Shown: piece after piece, positions 26,822 through 34,870 of the stretch
Layout: each line of letters starts with the position of its first letter
Numbering within the stretch: the first letter of the stretch is position 1
NCBI GenBank assembly: GCA_965214915.1
Contig: CBDCCP010000001.1
Span: 1,426,001-1,490,000, forward strand
DNA from: CATQHP01 sp965214915
GTDB taxonomy: Bacteria > Acidobacteriota > Terriglobia > Bryobacterales > UBA6623
Direction: 5' to 3'
Length of the DNA stretch: 64,000 nt
The notes under the pieces: model-generated
Database searches by the model: none
The model's input: only the letters and a program-made list of their open reading frames with translations
Told to the model about the DNA's origin: nothing
Position numbers and translations under genes: made by a program

Positions 26822-26992
26822 ATTTGGCTGTTTCTCACATACCGCGCCGTCACCTCCGAAATCGAAGCCTTGCGCACTGAGATGCGCATTGATATCCGCA
26901 CGACTCGCTGGATGATGGGAGCGGTCCTCGCGCTGCTGGCCGCCCTGATCGCCCTCGGCGTGTTCAACACCGTGCTCGGCTTGACAGACTGA
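26822..26992 (+). pseudogene. remnant of a coiled-coil/transmembrane tail protein
   Basis: An open plus frame ends at TGA 26992 and encodes VTSEIEALRTEMRIDI followed by RTTRWMMGAVLALLAALIAL. This is a coiled-coil stretch and a C-terminal membrane anchor, the usual end of small phage- or plasmid-type coiled-coil proteins. There is no credible start. The surrounding gap 26703-27199 holds nothing else I can identify. Confidence 0.35.
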
Positions 26993-27199
26993 TCTCCCCG
27001 CAGCTTACACGGATCATCGCAACCACTCCATCGCCCGCGCCGCATCCCAGTTTTCCGCTCGGCGCAGCGCCTCTTGCACTGGCGATGGATCATGATGCTT
27101 GCGTCATGTCGTTGCGCAAGTCCAGGAAGCTGCATTCAAGTTTTTGCCGCAAGGAAGACCCCTGCGGTACGAAGGCGTCCCGCATATCTAAGCAGCTAG

Positions 27200-28011
27200 G
27201 GCGTGTTAACACTAACGTAGAGCCTCCACGATGAGAGCGAAATGCAAAAAGCTGAGCAACATCACGTCCAGCTTGTCGAAGCGGGAGAAAATACGGCGGA
27301 AGCCCTTGAGTCGGCGAAAGAGTCTCTCGATCTCATTCCGGCGGCGATAGAGCATCCGGTCGTATGCCCAGGGTTGCAAGCGCCCGCGAGGGGGCGGGAC
27401 AACGGGAGTCCAACCGAAATCCAAGGCCAACCGGCGTGTCTGCCGGTCAGCATAAGCGCCGTCCATAAGCAAAGGCAGCGGTGCAGGTAAGGGTCCCAGG
27501 CCGCCTAGCAGATGGCGGCCATAAACAGCGTCATGTGCTTGGCCGGGCGAGAGTGCGAAGTTATCGCCGTGCGCGCATCTGCGGCAACCAAATGAATCTT
27601 GGCGCTCCATCCGCCGCGCGACTTCCCGATGGCCTGCGGACCGTTTTTTTTAACGCGCCCGTACCGTCAGGGTGGACTTTCACGATGGTCGAGTCCAGAG
27701 CCACAGCTGCGACTTTGATGCGGATCAGTTGCTCGCGTTGAAGTTTCTCAAACACGGCATCGAGCACGCCCTTCTTGGCCCAACGATTCATCCGTGTGTA
27801 GATGGTGTGCCAGTTGCCGAAGCGTTGCGGCAGGCCGCGCCACTTGCAGCCCTGTTCCGCGACATATAAGATGGCATTCAAAACCGTCAGCTTGGGCACG
27901 CTCACATTCCCCCGCTGGCGGGGCAACACGGCCTCGATCCGACGGTACTGCTCTGGTGTGATCTCCATACCCCTATCCTATCGTCTTTTTGTCAATTAGT
28001 GTTAACACGCC
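27200..28011 (-). mobile_element. IS5-family (IS427-like) insertion sequence, 812 bp
   Basis: The ends GGCGTGTTAACACTAA (27200) and its exact complement (ending 28011) form a perfect 16-bp inverted repeat, 18 bp if the shared AG/CT of the target is counted. CTAG target duplications flank it (27196-27199 and 28012-28015). Size, CTAG target and a two-frame transposase fit the IS427 group. Confidence 0.92.
27212..27968 (-). pseudogene. IS427-like transposase, two frames plus an extra indel
   Basis: OrfA starts at ATG 27968 (MEITPEQYRRIEAVLP) and carries the first Asp in ALDSTIVKVHPDG. A run of eight A near 27645-27652 is the usual slippage site, after which a second frame reads NGPQAIGKSRGGWSAKIHLV. 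That frame then needs one more base near 27557 to join the last frame (FALSPGQAHDAV, DGAYAD with the second Asp, and NEIERLFRRLKGFR with the Glu). Programmed slippage explains the first shift but not the second, so this copy is probably dead. Confidence 0.8.
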
Positions 28012-28026
28012 CTAGTACCGTCACTC

Positions 28027-28432
28027 TTATTCCCTATCGCAAGACTCACCGCCACACACGTCTTCCAGGCACGTTTGGTATTTTCTTTCCGATTTCCTAT
28101 AACATTCTTTCTGCGTACTGTCGCAAACCTTTTCCTTCCCTTTCTTTATCGCCTCTCTTGCGCTTTTAACACCTTCCTCGCAAGCCTTTATCAATATGGA
28201 AACTTTTAGAAGTTTACAGGCAGCCATAGGAACCGCAGTCTCTAATTCTGCTTCTCGTTTCGCCCGGTGATAACATGCCTTCTTTAACGGAATCACATGC
28301 AGCTTTCCTAAAGTCGTCGTTAGACTTGCATGTCATTCTACAAACAACATTTCCCTGGGCCACGCCCTTCGACGGGACAAGCAACAAGGTGCCCAGCAAG
28401 ACCGTCCCCATAGATAAAAATCGAAACATCAT
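28027..28432 (-). pseudogene. small Cys-rich secreted protein with frameshift
   Basis: From ATG 28432 a signal peptide (MFRFLSMGTVLLGTLLL) leads into GNVVCRMTCKSNDDFRKAAC. Near 28290 the reading shifts: the first frame ends at 28214, while the overlapping frame continues as KACYHRAKREAELE and then alternates Cys and charged residues to 28027 (ECYRKSERKYQTCLEDVC). One indel in GTTAAAGAAGG joins both into about 130 aa. The alternative is two separate genes, the second starting at GTG 28296. The region is AT-richer than its surroundings. Function unknown. Confidence 0.5.
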
Positions 28433-28436
28433 GCTA

Positions 28437-29333
28437 TTAGGGTTGCTGCTGAGGCAGCTTTTCTATCGCAGCCTGAGAAGCCTCTATGGCGTGCATATGG
28501 TTGTTCACAAGCCACTCGGAATAAGAAACTTCGGCAGGACGTTCCCCCTCCAGGCCTTCCAGATAATGCGCATAGAATACGTCCATCGCTTCAAGCATTT
28601 CAGGGCTCAAATGGCCGCTCTCTGCTAAGGCTATTCGCTGCGCCATCATGAATCGCTCCAGGCGCCAATTGGATTCCTGTTCCGATGTCATCCCCTTGGG
28701 CACAGCCGCCGTCATTCTTTCGTAATGGGCCGCCGTCTTTGCCTGTATCTCCAATTCTTTTCGCTGCTCATCCGGGATCGTGCCTCCGCGATTCTCCAGG
28801 AACTCGATAACGCGGGTCCGCCCTTTCTTGTAGGCCAAATACAGCGGGGTAGTGTTCTCGTCTTTGCCGTCCTCGATCACGGCATCGATTTTCGCGCCAC
28901 GATCAACCAACATTTCCACAACCGCTAAGTTTCCGGCGGTGGCGGCATAGTGCAGCGGGGTCAATCCGTCGCGGTCCCTGCCGTTGGGGTCGGCGCCGTA
29001 TTGCAGAAGGGCCCGCGCCATGTCATACGCGGCGGCAGCCTCGTCGTCGGCTGCAAGGCTCAATGGGGTTCTACCCCATGGATCTTTTACTTCCATGTCC
29101 GTCATCATGCGCATGACCTCAATCGCGCGATCATATTCATTGCTGCGCAGCGCAAAATGGAGCGGGTATGAATGCTTCCACTCCGTAATATCCGGCTCTT
29201 GCAGTTTCTTTTCCTGCAACTCCATCATATCCAGCAAAGTTTGCAGCCCATGGTTTTGCGCAACTGCCTCGCCACCGCTCAGCGCCACCGCCACCGCTGC
29301 CACGCATTTTCTGAAAGTTTTCAACCGTTCCAT
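28437..29333 (-). CDS. secreted ankyrin-repeat protein
   Basis: A 298-aa protein. The ATG at 29333 is chosen because GGAGG lies upstream and a signal peptide follows (FRKCVAAVAVALSGGEAVA); the in-frame ATG at 29408 adds a basic leader without one. Three ankyrin-type repeats are visible between residues 50 and 180: YPLHFALRSNEYDRAIEVM, then TPLSLAADDEAAAAYDMAR, and TPLHYAATAGNLAVVEMLV, plus a fourth partial one (TTPLYLAYKKGRTRVIEFL). The C-terminal third is helical. It probably mediates protein contacts outside the cytoplasm. Confidence 0.85.
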   Translation of the reverse strand: MERLKTFRKCVAAVAVALSGGEAVAQNHGLQTLLDMMELQEKKLQEPDITEWKHSYPLHFALRSNEYDRAIEVMRMMTDMEVKDPWGRTPLSLAADDEAAAAYDMARALLQYGADPNGRDRDGLTPLHYAATAGNLAVVEMLVDRGAKIDAVIEDGKDENTTPLYLAYKKGRTRVIEFLENRGGTIPDEQRKELEIQAKTAAHYERMTAAVPKGMTSEQESNWRLERFMMAQRIALAESGHLSPEMLEAMDVFYAHYLEGLEGERPAEVSYSEWLVNNHMHAIEASQAAIEKLPQQQP

Positions 29334-29981
29334 CTTCACTCGCTCCCTCCTAAGCCGTTGTCTCGCGATCCGAAAAGAGCTCCCAGGATTGCAAACACGG
29401 CTTCCCAACGCAGGAATTCACGCAACGACGGGAACAAAGGTCTGCGTTTCATCGTGCCACTCCCTATCCAGCTAGTTCATAACAGATCGCCAAAGCGGAC
29501 CTTGCCGCCGGCTCGTCGGCGTCGTAGTCTGCGGCCCGCTTTTACGACCGCAATTAATTCCTCGATGGTGTGAGCAATGAAGATCCCGCCCGGACCTCGG
29601 TCCCGGGGACGCCTATAATGCGACCGAAGGCATCCGCAACATGGCCAGCCAGAACATACGCGCGGGCATCACTGCTCTCGAAGCCAAGCTCGTGGCCCGC
29701 CTTGATGCCGAACACCGCGTCATTTGGGTGCTGATCTCCCCCATGGTCGCCGCCATCGTCGCCGGCTTCTTCCGCGGCTGACTTGGAAGACGACGCCCCC
29801 CTACAAGGACACCATTAACAACTGACCGCTCCGAGCAACCATTAGGTTAAGAGATAACCATTTCGACAACCCCTTGTCAAACTAAATGCGGAAATTTCGA
29901 AAATTCGAAAAATTTAGTGGTCCAGACGTCCAGAGCTTCCCGTTTGCCGAACTTGTACGTCGCCACGAGCTCGGACGCGCC
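29334..29981. other. gene-poor stretch with one short membrane-anchor remnant
   Basis: Upstream of the ankyrin gene, about 650 bp hold no convincing gene. A plus frame ending at TGA 29781 reads ATEGIRNMASQNIRAGIT, then a helix and a hydrophobic end (WVLISPMVAAIVAGFF). This is again a coiled-coil plus C-terminal anchor, similar in layout to the remnant at 26822-26992. A short ORF from ATG 29641 (about 46 aa) is possible. Confidence 0.35.
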
Positions 29982-30329
29982 TTAAGCACTGCTGTTGACT
30001 CGATCAATCGCCGTCACCGAAGCACGGTCATCAGTTTCGAAAACTGCTCCGTGCTTGCCGGCCTTGTCAACATAGACATCGGGAGGCGAGACGTGGTTGT
30101 GAAGAAGGACGCCAGGGACATGGTCGAGGCGCGCTTGCGGCCCGCTGAGAGCGGCGGCCGCAACATCGGCGCCGCGAACGATCGGCTCGCGGTGGACCCG
30201 CTCAACCGCATAGCGCAGGACGGACGCAGGCCCCTCAACGGAAGCGGCGCAGCCGGCCGCAATGACCAGGAGACAGAAAACGACGTAGGGCAAGAGATTC
30301 AGTGCAAGGCGGCAGTTCCCGAAGAGCAT
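29982..30329 (-). CDS. possible small lipoprotein
   Basis: A 115-aa frame from ATG 30329. The N-terminus has a hydrophobic stretch and a lipobox-like end (FCLLVIAAGC, Cys near residue 27), which suggests an outer-membrane lipoprotein. The rest has no motif I know. RBS support is weak and the opposite strand is also open, so it could be a composition artefact. Confidence 0.4.
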   Translation of the reverse strand: MLFGNCRLALNLLPYVVFCLLVIAAGCAASVEGPASVLRYAVERVHREPIVRGADVAAAALSGPQARLDHVPGVLLHNHVSPPDVYVDKAGKHGAVFETDDRASVTAIDRVNSSA

Positions 30330-30516
30330 AGCAGGATTTCCATCGAAATATGAAATTCCGTAGCATAGTATCCATTAAATGGGATTAGCGCCGTGAAAAC
30401 CCCTTGTAAACGCATCGAAAACGGCTTTTTCACGGGCTTTTCGGTTTGGCGCCGTATTTGCTACGAATAAGAGTGGATCAGTATGGTCGAGGTGTGTCTT
30501 TTGCGCCGGCGGCCGT

Positions 30517-33399
30517 TTGCTGAACATGGTTAGACCTCGTCGATCGATGAAATGGACCGTGCTTGGGGCCTTCGTGGGGTTGGCTCTGGGCATGTTGTCG
30601 CTCGCCAATCAGGCGCAGCGCAGCCATTTCGGGGTGCCGGAAGACGGGGTCGTGTGGGTCGATGCGGATGCAGGCGTTGAGGCCGCCCGGGTCGATCCCC
30701 AAGGCCCGGCCGCACGGGTGGGGGTGCGGCCGGGCGACGTTTTGCTTTCCATCGGCGGCCGGGCAATGGGTGAGCCGCTCGATGTGACCAGGGCGCTCGC
30801 CGCGGTCGGCGTCTGGAATCGCGTGGAATACGTTTTCTCGCGTGACGGCGCCGAGTTCAATCGCGCCGTTATCGTGGCCGAGTACAGCGGTCAGCCGGCG
30901 GTGCGCTACTTTCTCACGGCCTTGGGCTGGATTTACGGGCTGATCGGGTTTGCGGTTTATTGGCGCAAGAGCGGAAAGCAGGCCGCGCGGTTTTATGCGT
31001 TTTGCTTGGCTTCGTTTGCGCTTTACAGTCTGAGCTTCAGCGGCGCGTTGGACGGCTTGGACCGTTTGGTGTACTGGCTGGATGTCTGGGCGTTGTTGCT
31101 GGCGCCGGCGATATTTCTGGATTTCTGCCTACGGTTTCCGCATGGGGAGAGGCGTCTCGCCTGGGCGGCGAAGCTGTCGTACGGCATTGCAGCCTGCCTT
31201 GGCGCCGGCCACCATCTGGCGGCTTCGGGTTGGCTGGTTGCGGACGGCTCGGCGACTGAGCAGTTGTTCGTTTTCGACTCCCTGCCGCTGATTTTGATGG
31301 GCCTGAATTTCGTTGCCGGCGCTGCGGCGGTGTGGGTTGGGGCGCGGGCCGAAGAGGGGTTGCCGTTGCGGCAACAGCGGCGGTGGCTGGCCTATGGGGC
31401 GCTGGGAGCGGCGCTGCCGTTCTGCTCGATCTACGCCGCGCCGTTTGCGTTGGGCTACGAGCCGGGGCCGAACGCGGCGTTTGCGGTGTTCTCGTTGGCG
31501 TTGCTTCCGTTAGGCATTGCGTTTGCGCTGGTGAAATACCGGCTGATGGATGTCGAACTGTTCGCGCGGCGTTCGAGCGCATACGGACTGGTGGCAGCGG
31601 TGTTGATGATCGTGTTTTACATGGGGAGCCTGTTGGCCGGCGGGCTGTTCGAGACGGGGCCGCGGGCGCTCGCGCCCGTTGCCTGGCTGGCGTCGTTGGT
31701 TGCGGCCGCCGTACTTTTCCATCCGCTGCGCAATCGGATCCAACAGACGCTCGACCGGCGTTTCTACCGGGAGCGCTACGATTACCGCCGGACGCTGACG
31801 GACTTTGCCGCGGAGTTGACGCGGGCGGCCGATTTGCAAGAGATGATTTCGGCGGTCTGCGACCGCTTGACCCAGACGCTGGACGTCGAGCGCTTGGCGG
31901 TGTTCGTCGCAGATTCGGATGCAGAGCGCTCCGCGGGCCGCTTTCGTCTGTTGCGGCAGCATGGGCTTGAGCGTTTCCCAACCGGCGGCCTCGCGCAGTT
32001 GGATTTGCTCGAAGGGGTTTCGGAGAAGGCTTCGGGCACGGTGTTTTTCGAGGATCCGAAGGCGCGGAGCGAACAGCCCGACGGATTGCGCGAACTGCTC
32101 GCGGCGCTCGATTGCAACTACTTCGTGCCTTGCCGCGCGCGGGGCCGAACGACGGCTTGGCTGGCCTTGGGCCGCACAAACGCCGGCCGCTATTTGACCG
32201 GCGACGATGCGGCCTTGGTCGAGACCGTGGCCGGCTACTTTGCGATCGCCTTGGAAAATGCCCGTCTGTACCGCTCCCTGGAACGCAAGGCGGAGCAATA
32301 CCAGCAGCTCAAGGACTATAACGAGAACATCGTCGAGTCGCTTTCGGTGGGAATTTTGGCGGCCGACCTGGATGACCGCGTGGAAAGCTGGAATACGCAG
32401 CTTGAGTTGGTGTTCGGCATTTCGCGCCCGCAGGCGGCAGGACGCAAGCTCAAGGAGCTTCTGCCGCCGGCATTGATCGCGGAATTCGAGAAACACCGCG
32501 GCGAGACGGGCATCCAGAACGTTTACAAGTTTCGACTGCGGGCGGGAGATTTCCCCGAAGAGTTCCGTCCGTCGGATGCTGCGGCCGAGCAGGAGCGGTT
32601 GGTCAACATCGCCATCGCGCCTCTTGTCGCCAAGGATTTCCAGCCGATCGGGCGCCTCGTGATTTTCGACGACGTGACCGAGCGGGTCGAGCTTGAGGAA
32701 CAGGTGGCCCAAGCGGATAAGCTGAGCTCGATCGGCTTGCTCGCGGCCGGCGTCGCTCACGAAGTGAATACTCCGTTAGCGGTGATCTCCAGTTATGCGC
32801 AGATGCTTGCCAAACGGATCGAGCAGGACAGCAGCGAGGCCGAGATGCTCGGGAAAATTACGGCGCAGACTTTCCGCGCCGGCGAGATTGTCCATTCGTT
32901 GCTCAATTTCTCGCGGACTGCCGGCAGCGAGACGTCCCCGACGAATGTGAACCGGGTGCTCGAAGACATGCTGGTTCTGGTTGCGCCGCAGCTTCGCAAA
33001 GCGGGAGTGCGCGTAGAGAAACGGCTCGCTGCGGCGATTCCGGTTCAGGCCAATGCAGGGAAATTGCAGCAGGTTTTCCTGAACCTGTTCCTCAATGCGC
33101 GCGATGCGATGCCGCGCGGCGGCGCGCTTGTGGTGGAGACTCATGAAAGCGCCGGCGGGGAGGGCGTCGAGATTCGGATTTCCGATACGGGCATCGGCAT
33201 TTCCGAAGCGATGCAGCGAAGGATTTTCGACCCGTTCTTTACGACCAAGGGGCCGCAGCGCGGTACGGGCCTAGGGCTGGCGGTTACTTACGGAATCGTG
33301 CAAGAACACTCCGGCGCCATCGCGGTGGACAGCGCGCCGGGGCGGGGAACGACGTTTACGATTGCCTTGCCCGCGGCGGAACAACCGGTTCATGCCTGA
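30517..33399 (+). CDS. PDZ-7TM-GAF-PAS sensor histidine kinase
   Basis: A 960-aa kinase. Order: TM1 (about 12-30), a PDZ-like domain (about 42-115, with GPAARVGVRPGDVLLSIGG), about eight TM segments (120-395), a GAF domain (about 430-580), a PAS domain (about 605-705), HisKA with AAGVAHEVNTPLAV (His near 748), and HATPase_c with SDTGIGIS and GTGLGLAV. The PDZ lies on the periplasmic side after the first TM, so it could read unfolded or processed envelope proteins (inference). Its stop overlaps the start of the sigma-54 regulator, making a coupled two-component operon. Confidence 0.93.
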   Translation: MLNMVRPRRSMKWTVLGAFVGLALGMLSLANQAQRSHFGVPEDGVVWVDADAGVEAARVDPQGPAARVGVRPGDVLLSIGGRAMGEPLDVTRALAAVGVWNRVEYVFSRDGAEFNRAVIVAEYSGQPAVRYFLTALGWIYGLIGFAVYWRKSGKQAARFYAFCLASFALYSLSFSGALDGLDRLVYWLDVWALLLAPAIFLDFCLRFPHGERRLAWAAKLSYGIAACLGAGHHLAASGWLVADGSATEQLFVFDSLPLILMGLNFVAGAAAVWVGARAEEGLPLRQQRRWLAYGALGAALPFCSIYAAPFALGYEPGPNAAFAVFSLALLPLGIAFALVKYRLMDVELFARRSSAYGLVAAVLMIVFYMGSLLAGGLFETGPRALAPVAWLASLVAAAVLFHPLRNRIQQTLDRRFYRERYDYRRTLTDFAAELTRAADLQEMISAVCDRLTQTLDVERLAVFVADSDAERSAGRFRLLRQHGLERFPTGGLAQLDLLEGVSEKASGTVFFEDPKARSEQPDGLRELLAALDCNYFVPCRARGRTTAWLALGRTNAGRYLTGDDAALVETVAGYFAIALENARLYRSLERKAEQYQQLKDYNENIVESLSVGILAADLDDRVESWNTQLELVFGISRPQAAGRKLKELLPPALIAEFEKHRGETGIQNVYKFRLRAGDFPEEFRPSDAAAEQERLVNIAIAPLVAKDFQPIGRLVIFDDVTERVELEEQVAQADKLSSIGLLAAGVAHEVNTPLAVISSYAQMLAKRIEQDSSEAEMLGKITAQTFRAGEIVHSLLNFSRTAGSETSPTNVNRVLEDMLVLVAPQLRKAGVRVEKRLAAAIPVQANAGKLQQVFLNLFLNARDAMPRGGALVVETHESAGGEGVEIRISDTGIGISEAMQRRIFDPFFTTKGPQRGTGLGLAVTYGIVQEHSGAIAVDSAPGRGTTFTIALPAAEQPVHA

Positions 33400-34870
33400 T
33401 CTCTTATCCGCGGGTTCCCGGCAGCCCTTCGATGCGCCCAGGCGCGGGCGGATATTGGTCATCGACGACGAGGCGGATATTCGCGGCAGCCTCGAGCTGC
33501 TTTTGACGCTCGAGCGCTATGCCGTTTCTACGGCGGCGACAGGGGCCGAAGGAATCCGGGCCGCGGAGCGGTTCCCGCACGATCTGGTGCTGCTGGACTT
33601 GATGCTGCCCGATCGCTCGGGGCTGGAGGTCTTGGAAGAGCTGCGCAAGATGGACAAGTCTTTGCCCGTGCTCATGCTGACTGCGTATGGATCGGTCGAA
33701 ACGGCGGTCAAAGCCCTGCGGCTGGGGGCCGACAATTTCCTGACGAAGCCCTGGAGCAATGAAAAATTGCTGCTGGAGATTCAGCAGGCGCTGACGCGGC
33801 GGCGCTTGGAAGAGGAGAATGCCCGGCTTCGCGGCGAACTGCAGCAACGCTACAGCTTCGAGAACATCGTCGGCAAGAGCGAGGAGATGCAGCGCGTCTT
33901 TTCGCTTGTGGCTCAAGTGGCGCCCAGCCGCTCGACGGTGCTGATTTGCGGGGAAAGCGGGACGGGGAAGGAGTTGATCGCGAAGGCGATTCATGCCAAT
34001 TCGCCTCGCTCCGGGAAGCCGTTCGTGCCGGTCAATTCGGGATCGATCCCGGTGGATTTGCTGGAATCGACATTGTTCGGACATGTCAAAGGAGCGTTTA
34101 CCGGGGCGGTTCAGAATCGCAAGGGGTGCTTCGATCTGGCGCATGAAGGGACGATTTTTCTCGACGAGGTCAGCACGCTCAGCGTCGACACGCAGGCAAA
34201 GCTGCTGCGTGTGATTCAAGAGCGCGAGTTCATGCCGGTGGGTTCGACGGAGATGGTTCGGGTGGACGTGCGCATCATTGCAGCGACCAACGAAGATCTC
34301 GATGCCGCGGTGACCGAAGGCAGGTTCCGGGAAGACCTGTTTTATCGCCTGAACGTAATCGGCGTGAATCTTCCGCCTCTGCGCGAGCGGCGCGACGATG
34401 TCCCGCTGCTGGTCGATCACTTTCTGACGATGTTTTGCCGGCGGGAAAAGAACGATTATCTGGACGAAAACAACGCATCGACGCTCAGGTTTTCCACTGA
34501 CGCGATGCGCATCCTGATGGACCACGAGTGGCCGGGCAACGTGCGCGAGTTGGAGAACGTGATCGAGCGGGCCGTGGTCTTGGCGACGGGAGCCGAGTTG
34601 CCGCCCGAGGTATTTCCCGAGTCGCTGCTGGCGGCGCACGGCATGGTCGTTCCTCGTGAGATACGCAAGTTTCAGCCGGTTGCCGGGGCGAGCTTGTCGG
34701 AGATCGTGGAAGAGTTCGAGCGCAAGCTGATCGAGTCGCAACTCGAGAAGCACGGGTTCAATCAGACTGAGACGGCCAAGGCTTTTCGCGTGGCGCTATC
34801 GACCTTGAACCAGAAGATTCAGCGGCTGGGGATCCAGTCCAGAAAGAGGCGCGAGGGGCGCGAGCGCTAG
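33392..34870 (+). CDS. NtrC-family sigma-54-dependent response regulator
   Basis: A 492-aa regulator. The ATG at 33392 overlaps the kinase stop. The receiver (21-135) has Asp69 in LVLLDLMLP. The AAA+ domain has Walker A GESGTGKE at 187-194, GAFTGA at 234-239 (the sigma-54 contact loop) and an FLDEVSTL Walker B. A Fis-type HTH ends the protein (NQTETAKAFRVALSTLNQKI). It should activate RpoN promoters after phosphorylation by the kinase encoded upstream. Its target promoters are not evident in the window. Tail-to-tail overlap with the S9 peptidase gene at CTAG 34867-34870. Confidence 0.96.
   Translation: MPDLLSAGSRQPFDAPRRGRILVIDDEADIRGSLELLLTLERYAVSTAATGAEGIRAAERFPHDLVLLDLMLPDRSGLEVLEELRKMDKSLPVLMLTAYGSVETAVKALRLGADNFLTKPWSNEKLLLEIQQALTRRRLEEENARLRGELQQRYSFENIVGKSEEMQRVFSLVAQVAPSRSTVLICGESGTGKELIAKAIHANSPRSGKPFVPVNSGSIPVDLLESTLFGHVKGAFTGAVQNRKGCFDLAHEGTIFLDEVSTLSVDTQAKLLRVIQEREFMPVGSTEMVRVDVRIIAATNEDLDAAVTEGRFREDLFYRLNVIGVNLPPLRERRDDVPLLVDHFLTMFCRREKNDYLDENNASTLRFSTDAMRILMDHEWPGNVRELENVIERAVVLATGAELPPEVFPESLLAAHGMVVPREIRKFQPVAGASLSEIVEEFERKLIESQLEKHGFNQTETAKAFRVALSTLNQKIQRLGIQSRKRREGRER

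Noticed and set aside
28027..28432. second selenoprotein (frame break in the Cys-rich gene)
   Set aside because: The break is a frame change and the first frame ends at TAA, not at an in-frame TGA.
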